From: JADJXV01 sp964527785
GTDB lineage: Bacteria > Bacteroidota > Ignavibacteria > Kapaibacteriales > UBA961
DNA: 64,000 nt
Reading direction: 5' to 3'
Assembly: GCA_964527785.1 (NCBI GenBank)
Contig: CAZGNO010000006.1
Coordinates: 10,865 to 74,864 of the forward strand
Below are positions 45,004-52,830 of this stretch, piece after piece. Numbering within the stretch: the stretch's first letter is position 1; every line of letters starts with the position of its first letter. A program made the translations under genes and the position numbers. Under the pieces are notes generated by a model. That model saw only the letters and a program-made list of their open reading frames with translations, had not been told where the DNA came from and searched no databases.

Positions 45004-46830
45004 TTAGTGTCCGCTATGACTATGAGTAGATACATGAGTTTCTGAATCACCTTCACCAACCGTTTCAGGGGCTTCCCATTGAGGCCAGTAATCTAATTTT
45101 CTATCAGGATGCGAAAACTCATAAGGTCCACGATAAACTGTAACATCTTTGTCAAAGTTACCATGCCCCGGCTTTGCAGGTGCAGCCCAATCAAGAGTAT
45201 TTGCTCTCCAAGGATTACGTGGAGCATTTTTACCATATTTGAGAGACCAGAAGATATTAAAAAGTAATACCAGCTGTGAAGCACCGAGGATAAAAGCAGA
45301 AATTGTTATAAACTGATTCATCGGCTGGAAATGCTTAAGGAAATCATATACATACGGGTCGTAAACACGACGCATATGCCCGCCGACACCTAAAATGTGC
45401 ATCGGGTAGAACGTCAGATTAAAGAACAAGAACGACCAATAGAAGTGTTTCCGTCCCCATGATTCATTGAGCATTTTTCCAAACATTTTAGGGAACCAAT
45501 AATATATTCCCGCAAATATCCCAAACAATGAACCACCGAAAAGAACATAGTGAATATGAGCTACAATAAAGTATGTATCGTGTATATAAATATCAACCGG
45601 AGCAGATGCCATAAACACACCGCTCAAACCACCGATAACGAATGTAGCAACGAAAGCCAAAGCATTCAAATGCGCAGCAGCGAATTTAATATTACCTCGC
45701 CAAAGCGTACCTAACCAATTGAATATCTTGATAGCAGACGGTACGGCAATCACAATTGTAGAAAGCATGAACGTTGTTCCTAAAAGCGGGTTCATGCCCG
45801 ATTGGAACATATGATGCCCCCATACAATAAATCCTAGAAATGCAATTGCCATTAGAGCAAAAATCATCGCTTTATAGCCAAAAATCGGTTTTCTTGAGAA
45901 AGTTGACATTACATCAGATACTATACCCATCGTCGGCAATATCATGATATATACGGCAGGGTGAGAATAAAACCAAAAAAGATGTTGCCATAAAATCGGC
46001 TGTCCTCCACCGGAATACAAAGCCCCTTTTGCATGAACCATATTATCAGGCATAAAGAAACTGGTATGAAGGAATTGATCCATGAATTGCATCGAAATAG
46101 CGGCTGCTAGAACCGGTGTACCTAACGTAATGAGCACAGCAGTAATAAACAGTGCCCAAACAGTCAGAGGCATACGGAACATAGTCATTCCTTTTGCTCT
46201 CTTATTGAGAATGGTAGTAACATAGTTTACTGCACCCATGATAGACGAGAAACCAACTAAAAACATACCCGCCAGCCACAAAGTTTGTCCTTTATCCGCT
46301 AAAGGCGCAAGTGTAGGGTAGCTTGTCCAGCCGGCTGCAGCCGAACCGCCTTCTACAAAGAAACCGCCACAAATAAGCATACCTGCAGGCGGCACAAGCC
46401 AAAATGAATACATATTGAGTTTTGGTAACGCCATATCATCAGTACCAATCATCAATGGAATACACTGATTACCAAAAGCACCGACAGCAAGCGGAATAAT
46501 AACCAAGAAAATCATTATTGTTCCGTGCATTGAAAGCAATTGCGCATAAAAACCCGGCTGAATAGCCCCACCTGCCACCCAAGTATCAGGCAAAAACTGA
46601 CCAAGAAGCGGTATCGCTTGTCCCGGATAAGCAAGCTGCCAACGAATCAACATAGCCATTAGCCCACCAATCATCAGGAAGAATAGCGCAACAAATAAAA
46701 ATTGCCGGGCAATTACTTTGTGATCAGTAGAAAAAATGTATTTCTGAATAAATGACAATTCGTGATGATCATGCGAATGATCATGCGAATGTGCCGTAGC
46801 ATCATGATGAGAAATCGTTGCCGTATCCAT
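45004..46830 (-). CDS. coxA: Cytochrome c oxidase subunit I, A2 type
   Basis: The 608-residue catalytic subunit has the haem-copper ligands MHGTIMIF, FWFYSHPAVYIMILP (His with cross-linked Tyr), WGHHMF and AHIHYVLFGG. At the HPxxY site it reads YSHPAV rather than HPEV, the YS motif in place of the proton-channel Glu; this places it in the A2 group with Rhodothermus and Thermus-like caa3 enzymes. Both ends are His-rich. It is 49 bases after coxB. Confidence 0.96.
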   Translation of the reverse strand: MDTATISHHDATAHSHDHSHDHHELSFIQKYIFSTDHKVIARQFLFVALFFLMIGGLMAMLIRWQLAYPGQAIPLLGQFLPDTWVAGGAIQPGFYAQLLSMHGTIMIFLVIIPLAVGAFGNQCIPLMIGTDDMALPKLNMYSFWLVPPAGMLICGGFFVEGGSAAAGWTSYPTLAPLADKGQTLWLAGMFLVGFSSIMGAVNYVTTILNKRAKGMTMFRMPLTVWALFITAVLITLGTPVLAAAISMQFMDQFLHTSFFMPDNMVHAKGALYSGGGQPILWQHLFWFYSHPAVYIMILPTMGIVSDVMSTFSRKPIFGYKAMIFALMAIAFLGFIVWGHHMFQSGMNPLLGTTFMLSTIVIAVPSAIKIFNWLGTLWRGNIKFAAAHLNALAFVATFVIGGLSGVFMASAPVDIYIHDTYFIVAHIHYVLFGGSLFGIFAGIYYWFPKMFGKMLNESWGRKHFYWSFLFFNLTFYPMHILGVGGHMRRVYDPYVYDFLKHFQPMNQFITISAFILGASQLVLLFNIFWSLKYGKNAPRNPWRANTLDWAAPAKPGHGNFDKDVTVYRGPYEFSHPDRKLDYWPQWEAPETVGEGDSETHVSTHSHSGH

Positions 46831-46879
46831 GTGATATTACCCTGTAATTAGTTTCTTTGTTGTACTTGTTAGGATATAC

Positions 46880-47707
46880 TTAATGATGGGTTTCTTTTTT
46901 TGGTTCTTCGGCAGCAGGACTTGGCGCTGCCGGAGGATTTGCCAAAAGATTTGCTTTAATTGCATTATACTGTTCATCAAGCCACTTGTTGTATTCTTCT
47001 TCCGACTGCATAAATACTTCGCCGCGCATCGAATAATGCCCGCTTCCACATAATTCAGCACAAGCAAGTTCATATTTTCCTGTCTTAAATCCATTGAACC
47101 ATACTTTAATCCACTGCCCCGGCAATGCATCTTGCTTCACACGGAAATGAGGCAGAAAAAAACTGTGAATCACATCCATAGTTGATAAATCAACAACTAC
47201 ATTCTTATTAATCGGAAAATGAAGTTGATTAATTGTTACAAAATCATCGTAACCGGCAGGGTCATTCTTATCAATACCGAATGGGTTTGTTGCTGCCATT
47301 TGTGTTCGGTCTTTTTTTCCAAATATACCGTCGGGACCGGGATAGCGAATATTCCAACCAAACTGATAAGCCATCACTTCCACTTTTACATCCGGATGCG
47401 GAACACGCCATTCTGATTTTGTACGAGTCCACATATCCTCGCTCCACAATCCAATTAACACAAAGACTATCGAAGGAAGGAGTGTCCATGTAAATTCAAG
47501 TGCATTACTTCCATGAAAGTGATATGCCTTACGGTCAGGATTAAAACGATACTTAATGATAAATGCAATAAGCAAACCATAGGTTAAGAAAAAGATAGCA
47601 ACAGAGAGCCAATAGATAACAGCAAACATTTCATCCAACTGTTGACTATAAGTACTTACACCTTCAGGAAAGAAGGTAAGCATATCTTTGTAAAGCCATT
47701 CGAGCAT
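46880..47707 (-). CDS. coxB: Cytochrome c oxidase subunit II
   Basis: The 275-residue protein has two membrane helices (about 30-52 and 70-88) and a cupredoxin domain carrying CuA: DVIHSFFLP and CAELCGSGHYSM give the Cys, His and Met ligands. There is no fused CxxCH, so the cytochrome c partner is separate, probably the next gene upstream (47806-48351). The C terminus is a Pro/Ala-rich tail ending in HH. WNIRYPGPDGIFGKKDR is an extra loop before the CuA site. Confidence 0.96.
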   Translation of the reverse strand: MLEWLYKDMLTFFPEGVSTYSQQLDEMFAVIYWLSVAIFFLTYGLLIAFIIKYRFNPDRKAYHFHGSNALEFTWTLLPSIVFVLIGLWSEDMWTRTKSEWRVPHPDVKVEVMAYQFGWNIRYPGPDGIFGKKDRTQMAATNPFGIDKNDPAGYDDFVTINQLHFPINKNVVVDLSTMDVIHSFFLPHFRVKQDALPGQWIKVWFNGFKTGKYELACAELCGSGHYSMRGEVFMQSEEEYNKWLDEQYNAIKANLLANPPAAPSPAAEEPKKETHH

Positions 47708-47779
47708 AGAAATTACCTTTTAATAAGATAGTTCAGTTTTTAAATCACTTTAAGAGGGAGACGTTAATTCAGTTTCAAC

Positions 47780-47815
47780 AAAAAAATAGCCGATTGATAC
47801 TAATATCACATCGGC
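47780..47815 (-). terminator. Terminator overlapping the cytochrome c stop codon
   Basis: On the minus strand GCCGA-TG-TGATA, loop TTAG, TATCA-A-TCGGC, then TATTTTTTT. The stop codon TGA (47808-47806) lies inside the first arm, so translation to the end would disturb folding of the hairpin. Some read-through would be needed if coxB shares this promoter. Confidence 0.75.
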
Positions 47816-48351
47816 GATTGAAGTTCGCTTTCTTCCCAACCCTTCATTCGGGACGCAGTCTTTTCTCGGACTGCCTTCACTTCATCAGGAGTAACCGCAG
47901 CACCGCTATTTCCCCAACTCGAGCGTACATAGGTAAGAACATCTGCAATTTGTTGGTCGGTCATTTGATCTTTCCAAGGAGCCATCAGTCCGTTAAATTC
48001 TTTGCCCTCTCTTGTGATTTTCCCCTTAAAACCATGAAGGACAATTCGAATCGGACGAGTAGATTCACCATTTGCAAACTCAGATCCTGCAAGAGGTGGG
48101 TAGGTACCGGGAAGCCCTTTGCCATTTCCTTGATGACAAGTTGCGCAAATCTTACCATAATCTGCAGCACCGGGTCCTCCGGCAGCTGTTCCGGCACCAG
48201 CGGCAGCAACTTTTTCAGCATTAGGGTCTATAAAAACCGGGTCGTCTCCGAGATGAACGAAGAAACCTTTGATATTGCATCCGGCAATAAAGAGAAAACT
48301 TGTGAGGGCGAGAGATAAGATACTTTTTGGAGAGAGTAAAAATTTCATCAT
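47806..48351 (-). CDS. Monohaem cytochrome c lipoprotein
   Basis: The 181-residue precursor has a signal with a lipobox (LFIAGC, Cys about 26) and an Ala/Gly-rich linker before a class I cytochrome c domain: CATCHQGNGKGLPGTYPPLAGSEF, then a distal Met in NGLMAPWKDQMTDQQIADVLTYVRSSWGN. It should sit on the periplasmic side as a lipid-anchored carrier. As first gene before coxB, it is the likely electron donor to CuA between alternative complex III and the oxidase. A promoter lies about 65 bases upstream and a terminator covers its stop. Confidence 0.9.
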   Translation of the reverse strand: MMKFLLSPKSILSLALTSFLFIAGCNIKGFFVHLGDDPVFIDPNAEKVAAAGAGTAAGGPGAADYGKICATCHQGNGKGLPGTYPPLAGSEFANGESTRPIRIVLHGFKGKITREGKEFNGLMAPWKDQMTDQQIADVLTYVRSSWGNSGAAVTPDEVKAVREKTASRMKGWEESELQSPM

Positions 48352-48415
48352 TGATTACGCTGGAAATAATTACAAAAAATCACTCGAAAATGCTGCTGTG
48401 TTTCAATTCAATACT

Positions 48416-48447
48416 CAAAATTACAAGCAATTCCCTATTTGGACAAA
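48416..48447 (-). promoter_or_regulatory. Promoter of the respiratory locus
   Basis: On the minus strand TTTG (48447-48444), exactly 20 bases, then TAATTTTG (48423-48416), a full match to the Bacteroidota consensus. The leader to the cytochrome c ATG at 48351 would be about 55-60 bases. Confidence 0.75.
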
Positions 48448-48604
48448 TGTTTTTTCAAATTTTTTTAATAAAATTCTCCTGAAAGTGAAAAAGCTAAAAT
48501 CTATTTCCTTACTCTTAAAAGGGTTATTACAATCGTTTGTTAATTTCAAGTTTTCACTCTTTTGCGAAAGAACTACTCATTAATAAGATTTTGAAATGTT
48601 AACA

Positions 48605-49888
48605 TTACAAGTTTGAATGAAAAATCTGCCCGTTATTGATAACAAATTTCGGCTTGCCGGTTAATTCAACTCCATTAAATGGCGAATTATGGGACTTAGA
48701 GCAACTATGAGCCAAATCAACTGTCCATTGCTCATTCAGTGCAAATATGGTCAGATTCGCTTTTTCGCCTTTATCAACTTTTACTTCTTGTAATAGTAAA
48801 ACTTTACGAGGGTTTAAACTCATTTTTTCGATTAATTGAGAAAGTGTCAGTTTGCCGGTCTTCACCAAATATGTAACCCCTAGCCCCAAAGCAGTTTCAA
48901 GACCTGTAATTCCGTTTGCAGCCAGAACAAATTCACATTGCTTTTCGTGAATAGCGTGTGGAGCGTGATCGGTAGCGATGCAGTCAATCGTTCCATCAAC
49001 CAGTCCTTCGATGATTGCCTCAATGTCTTCCTGCGAGCGCAGAGGCGGGTTCATTTTAGCATTTGTATTGAACCCCAGTACTGCTTCATCAGTAAGTACA
49101 AAGTGATGCGGCGTTACTTCACAGCTTACTCTCAGTCCGCGCGATTTTGCTTCACGGACTAATCTAACCGCTCCCTTAGTACTAATATGTGCAGCATGAT
49201 ACCGACGATTTCCACAATACTCAGCCAGCAGAATATCACGAGCGATAATTACATCTTCTGCTACAGTCGGGTATCCTTTCAATCCTAGCTCAGCAGAAAT
49301 TTTCCCTTCGTTCATTGCAAAGTTTCTTGTCATCGAATGTTCTTCACAGTGCTGTGTGAGTAATGCGTCCCATTGTGCTGTATAATCAAATGCTCTTCGC
49401 ATCATTTCTGCACTTTCAAGACACGAACCGTCGTCTGAGAACATTACTGCTCCGGCTTCAATCAATGAAAGTATCGGAGCAAGCTCCTTCCCTTCCCTAC
49501 TCTTTGTAATGGTTGCACAAGGGAATACATCTACAATATTTCCCTTAGCACGACTTGTGATATATTCAATAATCGCAACCGAATCAACTGCCGGAGATGT
49601 GTTGGGCATACAAACTACCCCGGTAAATCCACCATTGACTGCTGCTAATGTACCTGTATGGATAGTTTCCTTGTATTCTTGCCCCGGCTCTCGTAAATGG
49701 ACGTGCATATCAAAGAATCCCGGACAACATACCAAATCAGTACCGTCAATTACTTCGGTTGTGGGTGAAATTTGCGGGTCTTCATTGCCAATATACTCTA
49801 TAACACCATCAGCAATAGAGATATTCAAGTGTTCATCTATGTTTTGTGAAGGGCTTACAACGCGGATATTCCTGAGGTAAATATTCAT
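48605..49888 (-). CDS. pyrC: Dihydroorotase
   Basis: PyrC closes carbamoyl aspartate to dihydroorotate in pyrimidine synthesis. The 427-residue amidohydrolase of the long (class I) type has the metal site DMHVHLREPGQEYKET, MPNTSPAVDS, the HCEEHSM region, AHISTKGAVRLVREAK, CEVTPHHFVLT and ATDHAPH. It is the last gene of queD-folE-rnhB-pyrC, 29 bases after rnhB. No other pyr genes are seen here. Confidence 0.95.
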   Translation of the reverse strand: MNIYLRNIRVVSPSQNIDEHLNISIADGVIEYIGNEDPQISPTTEVIDGTDLVCCPGFFDMHVHLREPGQEYKETIHTGTLAAVNGGFTGVVCMPNTSPAVDSVAIIEYITSRAKGNIVDVFPCATITKSREGKELAPILSLIEAGAVMFSDDGSCLESAEMMRRAFDYTAQWDALLTQHCEEHSMTRNFAMNEGKISAELGLKGYPTVAEDVIIARDILLAEYCGNRRYHAAHISTKGAVRLVREAKSRGLRVSCEVTPHHFVLTDEAVLGFNTNAKMNPPLRSQEDIEAIIEGLVDGTIDCIATDHAPHAIHEKQCEFVLAANGITGLETALGLGVTYLVKTGKLTLSQLIEKMSLNPRKVLLLQEVKVDKGEKANLTIFALNEQWTVDLAHSCSKSHNSPFNGVELTGKPKFVINNGQIFHSNL

Positions 49889-49917
49889 AGAAAGTCTGTT
49901 AGGTATTACTAAATAGA

Positions 49918-50559
49918 TTAAAATAATTTAAGTTGAGGATGCTCGGCTAGAATTGTACGAAGAAATGTTCGACGGTGCAGAGGGCACGCCCCGTGTTTAA
50001 TAATTGCTTTAATATGCTCAGAAGTACCATATCCTTTATGCTTTGCGAACCCATAGTTAGGATACTGCACATCCGCTACTTCTATCATCCACCTGTCTCT
50101 GGAGACTTTGGCAATTATAGATGCAGCAGCAATTGAAAGAACCTTGCCATCACCCTTCACAACTGTTGTAAAGTTTTGTTTCTCATGAACAAAGTAATTC
50201 CCGTCAATAAAAACATGGGCAATATCATTCAAAGAATCAACACACGATTGCATAGCTTTGAGTGTAGCGCGTCGAATATTAATCAAATCAATTGTTTCCG
50301 AATCAATAAATGAAACTTCACTTTGGACAGCAATTTCAGCAAGAACTCCAAACAACGATTCACGCTGCTTTTCATTTAGCTTTTTAGAATCATTGAAACC
50401 CAAAGAAACTTCACTAAAAGAAGGTAAAATTACTGCAGCGGCAACTACCGGTCCTGCAAGCGGTCCCCTTCCGGCTTCGTCAACTCCGGCTACTAATTGA
50501 GTATTACTCCAAAACGGATACTCAAAGTCGGTAGTTGGTTCAGAAATATATTTGCTCAC
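49918..50559 (-). CDS. rnhB: Ribonuclease HII
   Basis: RnhB cuts RNA in RNA-DNA hybrids and single ribonucleotides in DNA. The 213-residue protein has the signature GVDEAGRGPLAGPVVAAAV (acidic Asp-Glu pair), HVFIDGNYF and the third acidic site in SRDRWMIEVA. Its ATG overlaps the folE stop by four bases (ATGA), which suggests translational coupling. Confidence 0.95.
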   Translation of the reverse strand: MSKYISEPTTDFEYPFWSNTQLVAGVDEAGRGPLAGPVVAAAVILPSFSEVSLGFNDSKKLNEKQRESLFGVLAEIAVQSEVSFIDSETIDLINIRRATLKAMQSCVDSLNDIAHVFIDGNYFVHEKQNFTTVVKGDGKVLSIAAASIIAKVSRDRWMIEVADVQYPNYGFAKHKGYGTSEHIKAIIKHGACPLHRRTFLRTILAEHPQLKLF

Positions 50560-51293
50560 CGTATCAAACTCAGAAATTCATTTCGTAAATTGAAGCAAGT
50601 TCCTAGTTTCCCTCGCATGACGGACGTTGTCATCTTGGCTTTTTCCTCTGCTTCCTGTACACCTCGTGCTATCATACAGTAATGCTTGGAAGTAATAACC
50701 ACTCCTAACGCTTTGGGCTGAAGTATATCTTCAAGGAAATCTGCAATTTGCTCACCGAGCTCCTCTTGAATCTGCCCGCGCCTGGAGAACCATTCTACTA
50801 TCCGTGTGAATTTAGACAGACCAAGAACATGGTCACCGGGCATATACCCGATTGAGCATTCACCCGAAATAGTTTGCCAGTGATGAGAACACATTGAGGT
50901 TATGGTAATCCCGGTGCTGATAATAAGCTCATCCACTTTTTTACGGTTTGGAAACACAGTGCAATTCGGGGGCGGCTCGTAGCGACCGGCAAACAGTTCA
51001 TTTACCCACATCTTAGCAATTCTGTTTGGAGAATCGGTACTGTTCGGGTCATTCCTATTAATACGCAGTATTTCGAAAATCTCACTAAGTTTCTCCTCGA
51101 CCTTCTGTGTCATTTCTCGGCGCTCTTCGATTGAAACCGGTATATTACCGTTTGCATCAAATAGTAGTTTACCTTGTGAATTTACAACAGGAAATGTTGG
51201 AGGTTCTTCGATTCGCTGGAACTTCTCCCTATCGAATCCATTCTCTACAAATTCATCGTGGCTTGTAGTAAATGATTGGTTTGATATTTTCAT
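50556..51293 (-). CDS. folE: GTP cyclohydrolase I
   Basis: FolE opens the ring of GTP to form dihydroneopterin triphosphate. The 245-residue protein has a 50-residue N-terminal extension, then the Zn-binding SMCSHHWQTISGECSIGYMP (Cys and His), GLSKFTRIVEWFSRRGQIQE and the last Cys in SKHYCMIARGV with TTSVMRG. It overlaps queD by four bases. Together they could start either folate/tetrahydropterin or queuosine precursor synthesis. Confidence 0.94.
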   Translation of the reverse strand: MKISNQSFTTSHDEFVENGFDREKFQRIEEPPTFPVVNSQGKLLFDANGNIPVSIEERREMTQKVEEKLSEIFEILRINRNDPNSTDSPNRIAKMWVNELFAGRYEPPPNCTVFPNRKKVDELIISTGITITSMCSHHWQTISGECSIGYMPGDHVLGLSKFTRIVEWFSRRGQIQEELGEQIADFLEDILQPKALGVVITSKHYCMIARGVQEAEEKAKMTTSVMRGKLGTCFNLRNEFLSLIR

Positions 51294-51751
51294 ACGGGAA
51301 TCTCCTTGTTCGTTGAGCTTAATTTATAGCGTGGAATATCAACCGGCGTACCAAAATATTCTACAAAATTACTGTCTGACTCGAATAATTTTATCGAAAA
51401 AAGCTCTCCTACCGGAAGGTTTTGTGCAATAATTCCCCAAAAGACGATTGCAATGTTTTCGGCAGTCGGGATAATCCCATGCAAAAAATCAACATCGTAA
51501 TTGAGATGCTTGTGATCAACCTTGTCAATAATTTTATTCTCAAGAATATCACGCAGAAGCTTCAAATCAATTACATACCCTGTTTTCAGGTCAGGAATAC
51601 CCTTTACAGTTACTTCCAGCGTGTAATTATGCCCGTGTCCATTAGGATTATTGCATTTATCAAATATTGCTTCGTTGTCATCGTCCGTGAAAGTTGGGTT
51701 AAAGAGCCGATGGGAAGCTGAAAAATGAACTTTTCTTGTAACAAAGACCAT
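51290..51751 (-). CDS. queD: 6-pyruvoyl tetrahydropterin synthase / QueD family protein
   Basis: The 153-residue protein turns dihydroneopterin triphosphate into a tetrahydropterin. Zn ligands are His in HFSASHRL and in NGHGHNY; the catalytic Cys is in DKCNNPNGHGHNYTLEV. VDHKHLNYD and the C-terminal ESDSNFVEYFG with Glu complete the site. It could be QueD (carboxytetrahydropterin, queuosine route) or PTPS; motifs do not fully separate these. folE directly downstream supplies the substrate. The ATG follows AGGAGAAAAA. Confidence 0.9.
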   Translation of the reverse strand: MVFVTRKVHFSASHRLFNPTFTDDDNEAIFDKCNNPNGHGHNYTLEVTVKGIPDLKTGYVIDLKLLRDILENKIIDKVDHKHLNYDVDFLHGIIPTAENIAIVFWGIIAQNLPVGELFSIKLFESDSNFVEYFGTPVDIPRYKLSSTNKEIPV

Positions 51752-51917
51752 CTTTTTTTCTCCTGTTAAAATTAGTTTAATTCAGTCATTACCGGGCAGA
51801 GCTACGTAAATAATTAGTAATTTTGAAGAGTATCAAACGGATTCTCATAAACGAACATACTACGAATTTACCGTCTACTAAAGTAAATTTTCAATTATTT
51901 ACATTTTGGCATTATAT

Positions 51918-52805
51918 ATGAAACGAATATTCTTTGCTTTTGGTTTAGTATTTCTGATTCCTGTTTTTACTAATGCATCAGTGTTATTTCAGAAATCATT
52001 CAAGATGCAAGCTGTTAGAAGTGCTTTAGTAGATTCACTTCGCGCTGCAGCCGATAGCCAAGCAATAACCGGAAAGCCGCACCTTGTTATTCCACCGACA
52101 CAGTCAATCAATGTATTGAAAGAAGCAATGATTCAAAGAGTTAAAGCATTGCAAAACCTTGAATTTTTAGCGGATATGACTGTAAAATTCGACGGAATGA
52201 CTCAAATGGGTAATTGTGAAGCAAAACTATGTAGCTCAGATTCTATGTGTGTTACAATTAACGGACCTTTTGGTATTTTTGTAGGGAAAATGTTTGCTAC
52301 CCCTACAAATTTTGTATTCTATGATGCTTTTAAAAATAGAGTTGTCACCGGTGTTCCAAGTGCCGATAATATTGCCAAAACACTAAGAATTCCTCTGTCC
52401 GGTGAGGATTTTGTTCACTTGATGCGTGGTGAAGCACCTACTAGTGTCATTGGACAATTCAATTGTGAATTTACAGAAAGTACAGAAAAGTCATCTGACA
52501 CTAACATTATTTTTTTTGTTCGCCGTTCTGAAACTTTTGGGGCAGAATATGTGTTGTTTTCAATGAAAGACAAGGTAATTACACAGTTTCAGAAGAAGTC
52601 TCCTGAGGGCAAAATTCAACTTAATGTTAAGTACAGTAACTTTAAAAATATAAGCGGTATTTTGCTCGCGCAGAGTATAGACATCCAATCACCTGAAAAC
52701 GAAGCTACTGCTTCGATGACTTTGTCTTCAATCAAAATTAATAGAGATATTCCTTCAATCCGTTTTTCAGTGCCCAAAGGGTTGGAAACAATACATCTTG
52801 ACTAA
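51918..52805 (+). CDS. Exported LolA-like / DUF4292-like protein
   Basis: The 295-residue protein (ATG 51918) has a signal peptide (MKRIFFAFGLVFLIPVFTNA) and a mature part of alternating beta strands, with FDGMTQMGNCEAKLCSSDSMCVTINGPFGIFVGKMFATPTNFVFYD (key GPFGIFVGKM and PTNFVFYD). This looks like the DUF4292 group in Bacteroidota, related to lipoprotein carriers, although it lacks a lipobox. It ends inside the frame region just before lptD, whose ATG lies 25 bases on. The neighbour suggests a role in outer membrane assembly; that is inference. Confidence 0.65.
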   Translation: MKRIFFAFGLVFLIPVFTNASVLFQKSFKMQAVRSALVDSLRAAADSQAITGKPHLVIPPTQSINVLKEAMIQRVKALQNLEFLADMTVKFDGMTQMGNCEAKLCSSDSMCVTINGPFGIFVGKMFATPTNFVFYDAFKNRVVTGVPSADNIAKTLRIPLSGEDFVHLMRGEAPTSVIGQFNCEFTESTEKSSDTNIIFFVRRSETFGAEYVLFSMKDKVITQFQKKSPEGKIQLNVKYSNFKNISGILLAQSIDIQSPENEATASMTLSSIKINRDIPSIRFSVPKGLETIHLD

Positions 52806-52830
52806 ATTTTCACAAACACCTTTCGTAATA

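Noticed and set aside
48269..48583. Plus-strand frame over the cytochrome c start
   Set aside because: It covers the promoter at 48416-48447 and has no recognisable product.
51752..51917. preQ1 or other riboswitch before queD
   Set aside because: No characteristic fold or conserved motif seen in the short leader; only a Shine-Dalgarno-like AGGAGAA.
52798..52830. N-terminal extension of LptD from TTG 52798
   Set aside because: It overlaps the upstream gene end; ATG 52831 precedes a normal signal peptide.
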